The notes under the pieces: generated by a model | Told to the model about the DNA's origin: nothing | Databases searched by the model: none | What the model saw: the letters and a program-made list of their open reading frames with translations, nothing else | Position numbers and translations under genes: made by a program | Source of the DNA: 13-2-20CM-68-14 sp046733295 | GTDB lineage: Bacteria; Actinomycetota; Thermoleophilia; Gaiellales; Gaiellaceae | Reading direction: 5' to 3' | Length of the DNA: 64,000 bases | Assembly (NCBI GenBank): GCA_046733295.1 | Contig: JBKPOY010000015.1 | Span: 1 to 64,000, forward strand | Shown here: one piece after another, positions 23,919 to 30,908 of the stretch | Layout of the letters: each line of letters opens with the position of its first letter | How positions within the stretch are numbered: position 1 is the stretch's first letter

Positions 23919-24367
23919 GTCCCGACGACCTGGACGATCCAGCGGCGGTCGCGCTCGCGATCGAGCTCGAGGAAGAGCACGCGCTGCCACGTCCCGAGGC
24001 AGAGCTCGCCGTCGCGGACCGGGATCGACTCCCCGGCCGTGCCAAGCAGCATCGCCATGCAGTGCGAGTGGCCGTTGCCGAAGTCCATGTCCTCGGGACA
24101 GATGTTCTCGGTGCGCCGATCCCAGTCGTCATGCGCGTAGTACGCGTCGCTTGGAATCAGCCGCTTGAGCATGTTCGCGAAGTCGTCCAGGAAACCGCTC
24201 TCGAACTCGTTCACGCGCACGCAGCACGTCGTGTGCGGTGAGTAGACACACGCGATCCCGTCGATGACGCCGCTCTCGCGGACCGCGTCGGTGACTTCCT
24301 CGGTGATGTCGCGGACGGACAAGCCGCCGCTCGTTCGAAGCTGCGTCTCGTGCTGGAAGACCTTCAT
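23915..24367 (-). CDS. yjbQ: YjbQ/UPF0047 family protein
   Basis: The 150-residue product spans the whole YjbQ domain. It shows SPHTTCCVRVNEFE, the conserved SxHTT/NE region with metal-site residues, then GNGHSHCMAMLLG with conserved histidines and GTWQRVLFLELD near the end. Family members are trimeric and have been linked to secondary thiamine-phosphate synthase activity. No thiamine genes are near here. ATG 24367 has GAGGGTGAG upstream. Confidence 0.85.
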   Translation of the reverse strand: MKVFQHETQLRTSGGLSVRDITEEVTDAVRESGVIDGIACVYSPHTTCCVRVNEFESGFLDDFANMLKRLIPSDAYYAHDDWDRRTENICPEDMDFGNGHSHCMAMLLGTAGESIPVRDGELCLGTWQRVLFLELDRERDRRWIVQVVGT

Positions 24368-24466
24368 CGATCGCTCACCCTCCGGTAGTCGGCGGCCGCG
24401 GAAGCGCGGGCATGCCTATTTTGCGGGTTCGGAGCGAATCAGTAAATGCCGAACCGTCGGGGGCGG

Positions 24467-24976
24467 TTAGTAGCCGCCGCCGCCGCTCGTGTCGGTCTCC
24501 ATCTCCGTCTCGGTCTCGGAGGTCGTCGTCCCCTCGGTCGCGGTCGGGGCGGCGCCGCCTGCCGAGCCGACGGTGATCTCGCCCTCCATTCCCTCCTGCC
24601 GGTGACCGTCGACCGGGCAGTACATCTCGTACTTCCCGGCCTTGTCGAAGGAGACCTCGATCGCCGCCGACTGGCCCGGCTCGATGTCCTCGGTCTCCTT
24701 CTCGTCACTGCCCTCGACCTCGAGCGCGTGCGCGGTTGAGCCCTTGTTGACGGCCTTGAACTCGTACGTTCCGGGCTTCTCGAGCGACACCGCGCTCGGC
24801 GTCAGCTTGTACTCCGTCTCGTCGATCGTGATCGTCTTCACAACCGAGCCGGACCCCGAGGTCGATGTCGATCCGGCCTCGCTCTCCGAGCTCCCGCTAC
24901 CGCCGCCGCAGCCAGACGCTACCGCGACCACGACGACGGCAACGGTTCCGAGCAAGGGGAGCCGGTGGAGCTTCAT
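24467..24976 (-). CDS. Plastocyanin-like cupredoxin lipoprotein
   Basis: The 169-residue product has a lipoprotein signal (MKLHRLPLLGTVAV..., lipobox VASGC), a Ser/Gly-rich linker, a cupredoxin domain at about residues 50-140 and a Thr/Glu-rich tail. Type 1 copper ligands are visible: a His in AHALEVEG, then MYCPVDGHRQEGM with Cys, His and Met in the expected C-x4-H-x4-M spacing. It is likely a membrane-anchored electron carrier or copper-binding protein outside the cell. A TATACC box lies 7 nt before the ATG. Confidence 0.82.
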   Translation of the reverse strand: MKLHRLPLLGTVAVVVVAVASGCGGGSGSSESEAGSTSTSGSGSVVKTITIDETEYKLTPSAVSLEKPGTYEFKAVNKGSTAHALEVEGSDEKETEDIEPGQSAAIEVSFDKAGKYEMYCPVDGHRQEGMEGEITVGSAGGAAPTATEGTTTSETETEMETDTSGGGGY

Positions 24977-25033
24977 ACGGGCTGGTATACGCAAAGGCGG
25001 TTCATTCGGTTTTCGCGCTAGTCTCGCCGAGCT

Positions 25034-25107
25034 GGGCCCGTAGCTCAGCTGGTCAGAGCAGCGGACTCATAATCCGTTGGTCCCTGGTTCGAATCCAGGC
25101 GGGCCCA
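25034..25107 (+). tRNA. tRNA with CAU anticodon, probably tRNA-Ile2 (elongator Met possible)
   Basis: A complete 74-nt cloverleaf folds with GGGCCCG/CGGGCCC acceptor stem, D-arm GCTC/GAGC, anticodon stem GCGGA/TCCGT with loop CTCATAA, TTGGTC-type variable region, T-arm CCTGG-TTCGAAT-CCAGG and discriminator A; no CCA is encoded. A CAU anticodon is found in initiator Met, elongator Met and Ile2 (lysidine-modified). The variable and T-arm sequences match Ile2 better than elongator Met. Its 3' part is repeated at 28477-28518 as the distal end of an island. A TAGTCT box at 25019-25024 may drive it. Confidence 0.85.
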
Positions 25108-25118
25108 TTGAGGAAGCC
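25066..25118 (+). other. Proximal (attL-like) end of tRNA island
   Basis: The anticodon-to-terminator part of the tRNA (CTCATAATCCGT, the 26-bp T-arm and acceptor block at 25082-25107, and TGAGGAAGC) recurs at 28477-28527 in the same orientation. This is how a tRNA-integrating element leaves a reconstituted tRNA at one end and a 3' tRNA fragment at the other. Confidence 0.7.
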
Positions 25119-25140
25119 GCTGTAAAAAAGCGGCTTCCTC
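25110..25140 (+). terminator. Intrinsic terminator of the tRNA gene
   Basis: GAGGAAGCCGCT (25110-25121) pairs perfectly with AGCGGCTTCCTC (25129-25140) around a 7-nt A-rich loop, three bases after the tRNA. Only two Ts follow before the sequence diverges. Confidence 0.75.
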
Positions 25141-25142
25141 TT

Positions 25143-25598
25143 CGGTCCAGCGCTTGCAATCTTTGCTCAACGCTAGTGTGGCCAACGCAGAGGGCAACAG
25201 GACTCCGCTCTGCCGCTTACGTCTCGGCGTTCGCGCCACGCCCAAGTCTGAACCGCCACGCCCAGGTGCGCCACTTGAGGTTGTGCCCCTTGCTCCGCCG
25301 AACCAGCCGAACGCCGACTCTTTCGGTCAGTTCCCTTTGGGCTCGCCGCTCGGCAACACCCTCAGCCTCATACGATCCTGTGGTCGGACTCATCTGCTGC
25401 TCCTCTCTCGACGAGGCAAGAGCACCCGGGCGGGTCCTCCTGGCACTCAGGCCCGGTGTGGCAGTCGGAGAGGATTCGGAGCCTCGACGGCTTCCGCGCT
25501 AGGTCTATGCGCTCAGCCAGCATACACGGATTTGTGCGCGGAGTTACAAGTTTCGCTGGGTTGCTTGCACACCTTTCACAGAGGGCGAAGTCGTCCCC
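25143..25598. other. Non-coding stretch inside the island
   Basis: No reading frame here has a credible protein or start signals. Frames up to 162 residues exist but are low-complexity Arg/Pro/Ser-rich and start without a ribosome site. The stretch is probably decayed island DNA between the tRNA terminator and the gene at 25599. Confidence 0.5.
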
Positions 25599-26249
25599 TT
25601 ACGTCGGGTGGCGCCGCCGGCCCTGGATCAGCGCGTGGTTGAGCATCGTTTCAGCGTCGTCCTCACGCACGACGACGACGATCCTGTTCCAGACACCGGG
25701 ATAAACAACCCGCTCGCTGTACATCTGGGTACGGAAGCGTTCCTTGTAGAGGCCGGGGAGTGCGTCGCCTTCGCCGTACATACGCCGGCCGCCGTCGCTT
25801 CCCCGGATGACTGCGACGAGCTCGCGTGACTCCTCGTAGTCGTCAGCTGCGACGAACTCGGCCAGCGGCTGCTGTGGGGAGCCACTGCTCAGGAAAGCGA
25901 CGACGTACTTTCGGTCGCGCCCCCATTTGTTCCCGCGAGTCGCTTCGCCCAGGCCAATGTGAACGGCGCCCTCAGCGCGCGTCGTGCCGATGAAGACACG
26001 GTAGCGCGCGTAGCGCTCCCGTGTATCCGGCCACTGATACGACTGCCCCTCGCGCTCCCGCACGAGCCGCCATTCTTCTGGGAGATCGGCCGTCCGTCCG
26101 CCATCCAAAGCCGTCGCCTTGCCAGAGGTGCCATCACCACCAGTGGGCTTGATGGTCGGATTGTGGAAGCCTGCGTGTGCGAGCTGAAGGAGAAGTGGGC
26201 CCAGTTCCCGATCTGGAACGTGTTGCAGGGTGACCGTGAATGGGGACAT
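25599..26249 (-). CDS. Island-borne hypothetical protein
   Basis: The 216-residue product has no signal peptide or membrane helix. N-terminal strands (FTVTLQHVP) and a central region with WRLVREREG, RYRVFIGT and KYVVAFLSS alternate strands and helices; the C-terminus has NRIVVVVREDDAETM. No known domain is recognised. It starts at ATG 26249 and is preceded by a promoter with a perfect inverted repeat, so it is probably regulated. It lies on the minus strand facing the tRNA, inside the tRNA-bounded island. Function unknown. Confidence 0.6.
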   Translation of the reverse strand: MSPFTVTLQHVPDRELGPLLLQLAHAGFHNPTIKPTGGDGTSGKATALDGGRTADLPEEWRLVREREGQSYQWPDTRERYARYRVFIGTTRAEGAVHIGLGEATRGNKWGRDRKYVVAFLSSGSPQQPLAEFVAADDYEESRELVAVIRGSDGGRRMYGEGDALPGLYKERFRTQMYSERVVYPGVWNRIVVVVREDDAETMLNHALIQGRRRHPT

Positions 26250-26269
26250 AGCCTCTCTCCTAGAGTGCT

Positions 26270-26308
26270 AACGTAGAAAAACGTATCTTTGTAAAACTAC
26301 GTTGTCAA
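26270..26308 (-). promoter_or_regulatory. Promoter with inverted-repeat operator for the 25599 gene
   Basis: On the minus strand TTGACA (26308-26303) and TACGTT (26285-26280) are 17 bp apart. The perfect inverted repeat AACGTAG...CTACGTT (26270-26276 and 26297-26303) brackets the -10 region, so a dimeric repressor could cover it. The AT content of this spot is far above its surroundings. Confidence 0.55.
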
Positions 26309-26380
26309 GAAGTCTGCTACACTCCGAGGCGCGCGAAGTCCCCACACGGAAGCCGTCGAGGCTCCGAGATTCCCTCTTCG

Positions 26381-26449
26381 ACTGTCACACCGGGCCTTAG
26401 TGCACTTGGAGGACTAAAGGGCCGGTTCTCCGTCCTGAATCGTGACAGT
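26381..26449 (+). promoter_or_regulatory. Long hairpin leader before the ABM-like gene
   Basis: Outer arms ACTGTCAC (26381-26388) and GTGACAGT (26442-26449) enclose a second stem, CCGGGCCTTAGT (26390-26401) with ACTAAAGGGCCGG (26413-26425), around an 11-nt loop. The hairpin ends just before the GAGGAG ribosome site of the gene at 26462. It may be an attenuator, a small regulatory RNA structure or an operator; no known riboswitch class is recognised. Confidence 0.45.
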
Positions 26450-26461
26450 GAGGAGAATCAG

Positions 26462-26776
26462 ATGCATGCCACCGTTAGACGTTACGAGGGTGTCGACCAG
26501 GGTCGCACCGACGAGCTGACCAAGAAAGTCGACGAGAGCCTGCTGCCCCGCCTGAGCAAGTTGCCGGGTTTCGAGGGCTACTACCTCATCGAGGCCGGCA
26601 ACGGCGTCATGAGCTCGATCGGCTTCTTCGAGTCTTCGGCTCAGGCCGACGAGTCGACTCGTGTAACAGCCAACTGGGTGCGCGACGAGAAGCTGGAGAC
26701 GGCACTTCCGAATCCGCCGAAGATCACGGGCGGAGAGGTGATCGCGCACAACAAGAACGGATTCGCTCGGGCGTAG
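26462..26776 (+). CDS. Antibiotic-biosynthesis-monooxygenase-like (ABM-fold) protein
   Basis: The 104-residue product begins at ATG 26462 with GAGGAG upstream. It has the ferredoxin-like dimeric alpha/beta-barrel pattern: strand (ATVRRYEGV), helix with LLPRLSKLPGF, strands YYLIEAGNG and VMSSIGFFES, then a helix and a last strand. Family members range from quinol monooxygenases to haem-degrading enzymes and non-enzymatic proteins; no haem ligand or catalytic residue is certain. A structured leader precedes it and an intrinsic terminator follows, so it is a single-gene transcription unit within the island. Confidence 0.7.
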   Translation: MHATVRRYEGVDQGRTDELTKKVDESLLPRLSKLPGFEGYYLIEAGNGVMSSIGFFESSAQADESTRVTANWVRDEKLETALPNPPKITGGEVIAHNKNGFARA

Positions 26777-26803
26777 CATTCGGAACCGCTCGATGTAGAA
26801 GGG

Positions 26804-26833
26804 AAGGGCCCGCAGTTGCGGGCCTTTTCTTTT
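26804..26833 (+). terminator. Intrinsic terminator of the ABM-like gene
   Basis: GGGCCCGCA (26806-26814) pairs with TGCGGGCC (26817-26824) and continuing bases; TTTTCTTTT follows. This is the clearest rho-independent terminator in the window. Confidence 0.85.
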
Positions 26834-26853
26834 GCTGCATCGCAGCGCCGGCG

Positions 26854-28116
26854 CTAACGCGTGGCGGCGGCGCCGGGATCGGCCCGCCCTTCGCGGTTTG
26901 CTCCCGAACTCGCGTCGCGGTCCCGGGGAGGGCCGCCGTGCCAGTCGAGGCACAGAACCGTGGCATCGTCGCGTAGCTGGCCGCCACTGGCCTGGATGAC
27001 CGCCTGAGTGAGGTGCTGCACAGCCTCGCGGGGATGCATGTCAGTGCTCTCGGCGAGGATGGCGGCGATGTTCATGCGCTCGGCGTCGCGCTCCAGCATG
27101 CCGTCGGTCAGGAAAATCAGCCGGTCGCCGACATCCAGTGACAGCGACTGCACGCGGTGACCTTCTCCCGGCCGCAGCCCAAACGGGGGGTCAGCCTCCA
27201 AGGGAACCTGATCGACGCGCCCGGACCGAAGCCGTAGCGGCGGGGGATGGCCGGCGTTGACGATGCCGACCGTGGCTGTCGGTAGGTCGATCCGCACGAC
27301 CAGCCCGGTGACGAACTGGCTCTCGCCAGCCTGCTCGGCCAGAGCATCATTCGCCAGCCGCGCCTGCTCGGCCAGCTCGACCCCCCGGCGGCGGGCGTTG
27401 CGCAGGCCCCCGACCAATACCGTGGCCAACAGGGCGGCATCCATCGTGTGACCCATCGCGTCGGTCATCGACACATGCAGCGTGTCTCGCTCCAGGGAAA
27501 AGTCGAAGGTGTCACCGCCGATCTCACCGGCCGGCTGCAGCCAGGCGGCGAGCGTGAACTGGCCCGCCTCGCAGGTAAAGGCACCGGGTAACAACCGATG
27601 CTGGATCTCCGCCGCCAGCGACAGCGGCACCGAACGCTGGCCCCACTCGAAGAGATCGGTGTACCGGCGGTTCGCAATCACCACGTACGCCAGGAAATGC
27701 GCCGCCAGTGCGACATCGGCCACCGTTTGGTCAAGCGGGAAGTCCTCCAGCCCCAGCTCCAGAACGCCGACCGCTTCACCGCGGCTGGTCACCGGCGCGA
27801 ACAAGCGTGCGCCGCTATCCTCCGCGATCACCTCGACGGCCTGGGCGGCCAGCGCCCGGCCGTGCGGCGTCCCAGACAACGGCACGCGCTCCGCGGTCTC
27901 CTTCCCCTGCAGCCGCAGCGCCCCCTTCCCACCCGAGTGGCCCAGTCTTATCAGCGACCGCCCACTGAAGTCGGCGATCAGAAAGCTGACCTCGCGCGCG
28001 CCGATCGCCTCTGCCAGCGCGGCGGCGAGCACATCGACCGCCGCAACGGGCGGCGCCGCCTCGACCGCCGCCAGCAACGAGCTCAGGTTCAAAGGCGATT
28101 GCCGGCTCTGACCCAC
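26854..28116 (-). CDS. SpoIIE/PP2C-type protein phosphatase with GAF-like sensor
   Basis: The 420-residue product has an N-terminal GAF-like domain (about residues 20-155) and a C-terminal PP2C-SpoIIE domain (about 185-395). Metal-binding aspartates are seen in AGEIGGDTFDF, SMTDAMGHTMDA, LIFLTDGMLE and RDDATVLCL; VNAGHPPPLRL is the family AGHPPP block. Such enzymes dephosphorylate anti-anti-sigma proteins or other partners in the general stress switch. No STAS or anti-sigma gene is adjacent, and it is the largest cargo gene of the tRNA island. The GTG start at 28116 follows a TAGGTT box by 8 nt. Confidence 0.85.
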   Translation of the reverse strand: MGQSRQSPLNLSSLLAAVEAAPPVAAVDVLAAALAEAIGAREVSFLIADFSGRSLIRLGHSGGKGALRLQGKETAERVPLSGTPHGRALAAQAVEVIAEDSGARLFAPVTSRGEAVGVLELGLEDFPLDQTVADVALAAHFLAYVVIANRRYTDLFEWGQRSVPLSLAAEIQHRLLPGAFTCEAGQFTLAAWLQPAGEIGGDTFDFSLERDTLHVSMTDAMGHTMDAALLATVLVGGLRNARRRGVELAEQARLANDALAEQAGESQFVTGLVVRIDLPTATVGIVNAGHPPPLRLRSGRVDQVPLEADPPFGLRPGEGHRVQSLSLDVGDRLIFLTDGMLERDAERMNIAAILAESTDMHPREAVQHLTQAVIQASGGQLRDDATVLCLDWHGGPPRDRDASSGANREGRADPGAAATR

Positions 28117-28124
28117 GTCGCCCT

Positions 28125-28130
28125 AACCTA
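28125..28130 (-). promoter_or_regulatory. TAGGTT -10 box of the phosphatase gene
   Basis: On the minus strand it ends 8 nt before the GTG at 28116; no ribosome site intervenes. Confidence 0.35.
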
Positions 28131-28212
28131 GCGCGGTCGTTTACCAAACATCGAGTCGTCTCGTCTTCCTTGCGTAGCTCATCGATACTGAATCGGCGGA
28201 AGGTAAAGCGCC

Positions 28213-28336
28213 CTCGACGAGCAGGAGCTCGGACGTTTCCTCGCAGCCTTGCCGGCGCCCTGGCGGCTCTTCTTCGAGTACCTCGCTACAGCGGTCTCCG
28301 GGTCGGCGAGGCGATCGAGCTCAGGTGGACGGTGCC
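28213..28336 (+). pseudogene. Tyrosine recombinase (integrase) remnant
   Basis: One frame reads LDEQELGRFLAALPAPWRL then FFEYLAT, and after a one-base shift the next frame reads YSGLRVGEAIELRW. Joined, they match the start of the catalytic domain of phage/ICE-type tyrosine recombinases, with the catalytic Arg in GLRVGE. Everything before and after, including the HxxR and Tyr boxes, is missing. It lies next to the distal tRNA-fragment repeat, where integrase genes of tRNA islands are often found. The island is therefore no longer able to excise by itself. Confidence 0.7.
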
Positions 28337-28476
28337 GGGGTGGGCAACGGTGGGCAACCAAAGCCACGGAGACCGACCGAACCGAGGGCGAGGCGGCAGC
28401 CGCCGAAAGCCCGCGTTTTCGACTTGTCGAGCCGGATCAACCAGACGTGCCGAGCGGCCGAGAGGGCTGCGGCTAG

Positions 28477-28527
28477 CTCATAATCCGTCGCGCCCTGGTT
28501 CGAATCCAGGCGGGCCCACTGAGGAAG
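28477..28527 (+). other. Distal (attR-like) tRNA 3' fragment
   Basis: CTCATAATCCGT, then the 26-bp T-arm/acceptor block (28493-28518, identical to the tRNA), then TGAGGAAGC (one base different before it) repeat the 3' part of the tRNA at 25034. There is no 5' half here, so it is not a gene. Confidence 0.8.
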
Positions 28528-28540
28528 CTTCTGCTCAACC

Positions 28541-28984
28541 CTACAGGCGGGTAACGCAGAGGCTGTCCAGCGCGACGACCGCCTCGCCGAGTGTCGATAC
28601 CTCGACCCCCTCCCGCCGCTCGCATGGACGTGGGTGTCCGAGTCGGTTGACCCAGATGGCCTGAAGGCCCGCAGAGAGTGCACCGTCGATGTCGCGATCC
28701 AAACTGTCGCCGAGCATCACCGCCTGTTCGTGCGGCTCCGCCAGTCGGGACAACGCGTAACGGAAGATCGAGGCGTCGGGCTTTCCACGGCAATAGTCCG
28801 ACGTCGGCGCCGATGACCACAGCTGACGTGCGTGCGCACGGGCAGCGGCGACGGGGCCGACAGGGTTAGCCAGGCGATGGTCGACCGTTTCTGCAAAGGC
28901 GGCCGTGGCGTCGAACGCGGCCGCCGCTGCCGACTGCTCTTCGATCAGCGTCTCGTCGAGGTCGAGGAGAAGAGCGATGTTCAT
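28541..28984 (-). CDS. HAD-superfamily hydrolase lacking motif II (internally truncated)
   Basis: The 147-residue product has HAD motif I LLDLDETLI at the N-terminus and the C-terminal half with GKPDASIFRYAL (Lys of motif III) and VMLGDSLDRDI (motif IV). The segment that should contain the cap domain and motif II Ser/Thr is missing: about 80 residues fewer than the 220-240 usual for YjjG/HAD-IA phosphatases, and AARAHARQLWSSAPTSDYC joins directly to GKPDAS. It may be an inactive remnant or a cap-less variant. It lies directly beyond the distal island boundary. Confidence 0.7.
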   Translation of the reverse strand: MNIALLLDLDETLIEEQSAAAAAFDATAAFAETVDHRLANPVGPVAAARAHARQLWSSAPTSDYCRGKPDASIFRYALSRLAEPHEQAVMLGDSLDRDIDGALSAGLQAIWVNRLGHPRPCERREGVEVSTLGEAVVALDSLCVTRL

Positions 28985-29124
28985 TCACGCGAATGATCGT
29001 CGCGCCGGCGGGCGTCGGCGAACAGGCGTGTCCTCACCGCTCCTGACCGCCGCGATTAGGATCGCTGCGAATCGACCCGAAGCCGCGCCCGAGCGCACGC
29101 TTCCCGAATCGCTCAGGAGACACG

Positions 29125-29589
29125 ATGAAGATCTTCAACCTCTACGGCGACGACTGGGACGAGACCCGGGACCGCCACGGCTGGCGTATCAAGGAGGCAT
29201 TCGTCGGCCACCACATCGGCAGCGGGCTGATCGGCGCGAGCATGGCCGAGGTCGAGCCCGGGAACAAGCTCTGGCCCTATCACGCTCACCACGCGAACGA
29301 AGAGTGGGTAATCGTGCTGGGAGGCGAGCCGACGCTTCGCACTCCCGAAGGCGAGCAGGACCTGAAGGAGGGCGACGTCGTCTGCTTCCCGCGCGGCAAG
29401 GACGGCGCCCATCAGATCATCAACCGCACCGACTCGACGATCCGTGTGCTCATGCTGTCGTCGATGGTCGGACCCGACCTCATCGAGTACCTCGATACGG
29501 GGAAGGTCTACGCAACGAGTGTCGCGGGCGAGCCGATCATGCTCGCTCGGCCGGGGCCCACCGTCGGCTACTGGGAGGGCGAGGAATAG
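29125..29589 (+). CDS. Cupin-domain protein
   Basis: The 154-residue single-domain cupin starts at ATG 29125 with AGGAGAC upstream. Motif 1 is visible as WPYHAHHANEEWVIVLGG with two His and a Glu for metal, and motif 2 as GDVVCFPRGKDGAHQIIN with a His. The fold is a small beta-barrel; similar proteins are called mannose-6-phosphate-isomerase-like or (S)-ureidoglycine-like cupins, but no specific substrate is indicated. It is cytoplasmic. A hypothetical secreted protein converges from the right. Confidence 0.85.
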   Translation: MKIFNLYGDDWDETRDRHGWRIKEAFVGHHIGSGLIGASMAEVEPGNKLWPYHAHHANEEWVIVLGGEPTLRTPEGEQDLKEGDVVCFPRGKDGAHQIINRTDSTIRVLMLSSMVGPDLIEYLDTGKVYATSVAGEPIMLARPGPTVGYWEGEE

Positions 29590-29601
29590 CCGGACGGCTC
29601 G

Positions 29602-30300
29602 TCAGCGACAGAGTCGATTCGTGGCTTCGATCAGCGATGCCGAGGCACCCGGCAGGTTATCCGCGAGGTAGCACCAAGACGCGCGTTGGAGCGGAAAGAG
29701 ACGACGAGATGCATAGACGCCGCTCGGCGCGAAGAGGAGCGTCCCTGGAAGGGCCGTTGCCTTTGGCCCACGCCAGGTCACGCCGAGCCTGATCGAATTC
29801 CGAGGTCTTCTCGATGACGGAACCGATGCTCGCTCGAAGGCAAGCTCCAGGGCGGCGAAGATGTTCCCATTGGCGTAGCGCAGCAGCCGCGAGCGATAGC
29901 GGACTCCGACCGGCGCTGTCGGCGGAAGCTGTCGGAGCGGTAGCCGGGCGAAGGGTGAGAGCAGCCTCGTGGCGGCTTCGCCGAGTCGCGAGCAGTTGAA
30001 AACGGGCCCCTGCCGATCGAGGCAGAGCACGTGCGACGAGACGTAGTAGCGGCCGGGGACCGCAGGGAGGCCGCCGATGAAGGGATACATCCGAATGTAA
30101 CCGCCGCTCGGCGTGGCGGCGGGTCTACCGCGGAGGAGGGCGAGGTCACTGCGCGGGCCCGTAGGGCTGAGCGGGATCGCATACCAGGCGCCGTGGGCAC
30201 CAACGCCCACAAGTCGCTCGAACTCGCCTCCTGCGGTCGCACCCGAGACGAAAATCAGCGCGAAGGCCAGGAGGAGCGTGACGAGAATGCGGCACGGCAT
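29602..30300 (-). CDS. Secreted hypothetical protein
   Basis: The 232-residue product has a signal peptide (MPCRILVTLLLAFALIFVSG) and a mature part with several cysteines, two in CLDRQGPVFNCSRL and others near WCYLADN and the C-terminal LCR, suggesting two disulfides. Secondary structure looks mixed, with GYIRMYPFIGG and RYYVSSHVLCL strands. No known family is recognised. It is divergent from the small gene at 30307. Function unknown. Confidence 0.6.
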   Translation of the reverse strand: MPCRILVTLLLAFALIFVSGATAGGEFERLVGVGAHGAWYAIPLSPTGPRSDLALLRGRPAATPSGGYIRMYPFIGGLPAVPGRYYVSSHVLCLDRQGPVFNCSRLGEAATRLLSPFARLPLRQLPPTAPVGVRYRSRLLRYANGNIFAALELAFERASVPSSRRPRNSIRLGVTWRGPKATALPGTLLFAPSGVYASRRLFPLQRASWCYLADNLPGASASLIEATNRLCR

Positions 30301-30306
30301 ACGCGG

Positions 30307-30540
30307 ATGACCACACTACGCGAGCGACTGCTGTCGCTTGCCTCCGCGACCGCGGCGACGGACACTTCATCCGTGCCCGAACTCCTCACAGGCTTGGCGC
30401 CGGGGATGGTGTTCGCGCTGCCCTGGATTCTCGCGGCGGTCTGGGTCTGCTACCGAGGCGGGTGGAGTGTGCTGTGGTCGGAGAACGGAAAGGAATTTTC
30501 GACGCAGGCGACAAGGCTCGGCGGGTTCGGGCACCGCTGA
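30307..30540 (+). CDS. Small single-pass membrane protein (tentative)
   Basis: The 77-residue frame has one membrane helix (MVFALPWILAAVWVCY) after an N-terminal soluble part and a short basic tail. Its TGA stop overlaps the ATG of the SCP2 gene (TGATG), the pattern of translational coupling, which is the main support. Upstream of its ATG the sequence belongs to the divergent secreted gene. No ribosome site is evident. It may be spurious. Confidence 0.4.
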   Translation: MTTLRERLLSLASATAATDTSSVPELLTGLAPGMVFALPWILAAVWVCYRGGWSVLWSENGKEFSTQATRLGGFGHR

Positions 30541-30908
30541 TGAAGGATCGATCGGAGGAGGGGAGTACGACGGACGCAACGGCGGAGTTCTTCGACGAAC
30601 TGGGCGAGCGCGGGCACGAGCCGGTCCTCGAGAAGACGACGGGGACCCTCCGTTTCGACCTCACCGAGGGCGAACGCACGACGCGATGGCTGGTCGTGAT
30701 CGACAAAGGGGACATCGCGGTCTCCCACCGGAACGCGAAGGCCGACTGCGTCGTCCGGACAAGCAAGGCCGCATTCGACGGGATCGCGAGCGGCGCCGCC
30801 AATCCGTTCGCGGCGCTATTGCGCGGGGCGATCAGCATCGAAGGCGATCAAACCCTGATCCTGCCCTTCCAACGTCTTTTCCGAGGACGGCCGAGGGCCG
30901 AAGCATGA
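30540..30908 (+). CDS. SCP2 sterol-binding-domain protein
   Basis: The 122-residue product has an SCP2-like fold: helix (ATAEFFDELGERG), strands TGTLRFDLTEG and TRWLVVIDKGDIAVS, then ADCVVRTSKAAFDGIASG and LLRGAISIEGD at the end of a hydrophobic cavity. In bacteria these are small lipid- or ligand-binding proteins, often without known ligand. Its stop overlaps the ATG of the debranching-type enzyme by 4 bp (ATGA), so both are made from one mRNA. The link to glycan metabolism is by context only. Confidence 0.75.
   Translation: MKDRSEEGSTTDATAEFFDELGERGHEPVLEKTTGTLRFDLTEGERTTRWLVVIDKGDIAVSHRNAKADCVVRTSKAAFDGIASGAANPFAALLRGAISIEGDQTLILPFQRLFRGRPRAEA

Noticed and set aside
25154..25642. 162-codon frame in the island
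   Set aside because: Low-complexity composition, no ribosome site or -10 box, and it runs into the minus-strand gene at 25599.
28477..28518. Second tRNA gene
   Set aside because: Only the anticodon-to-3' part is present; no 5' acceptor or D-arm sequence can pair with it. Read as the attR-like end instead.
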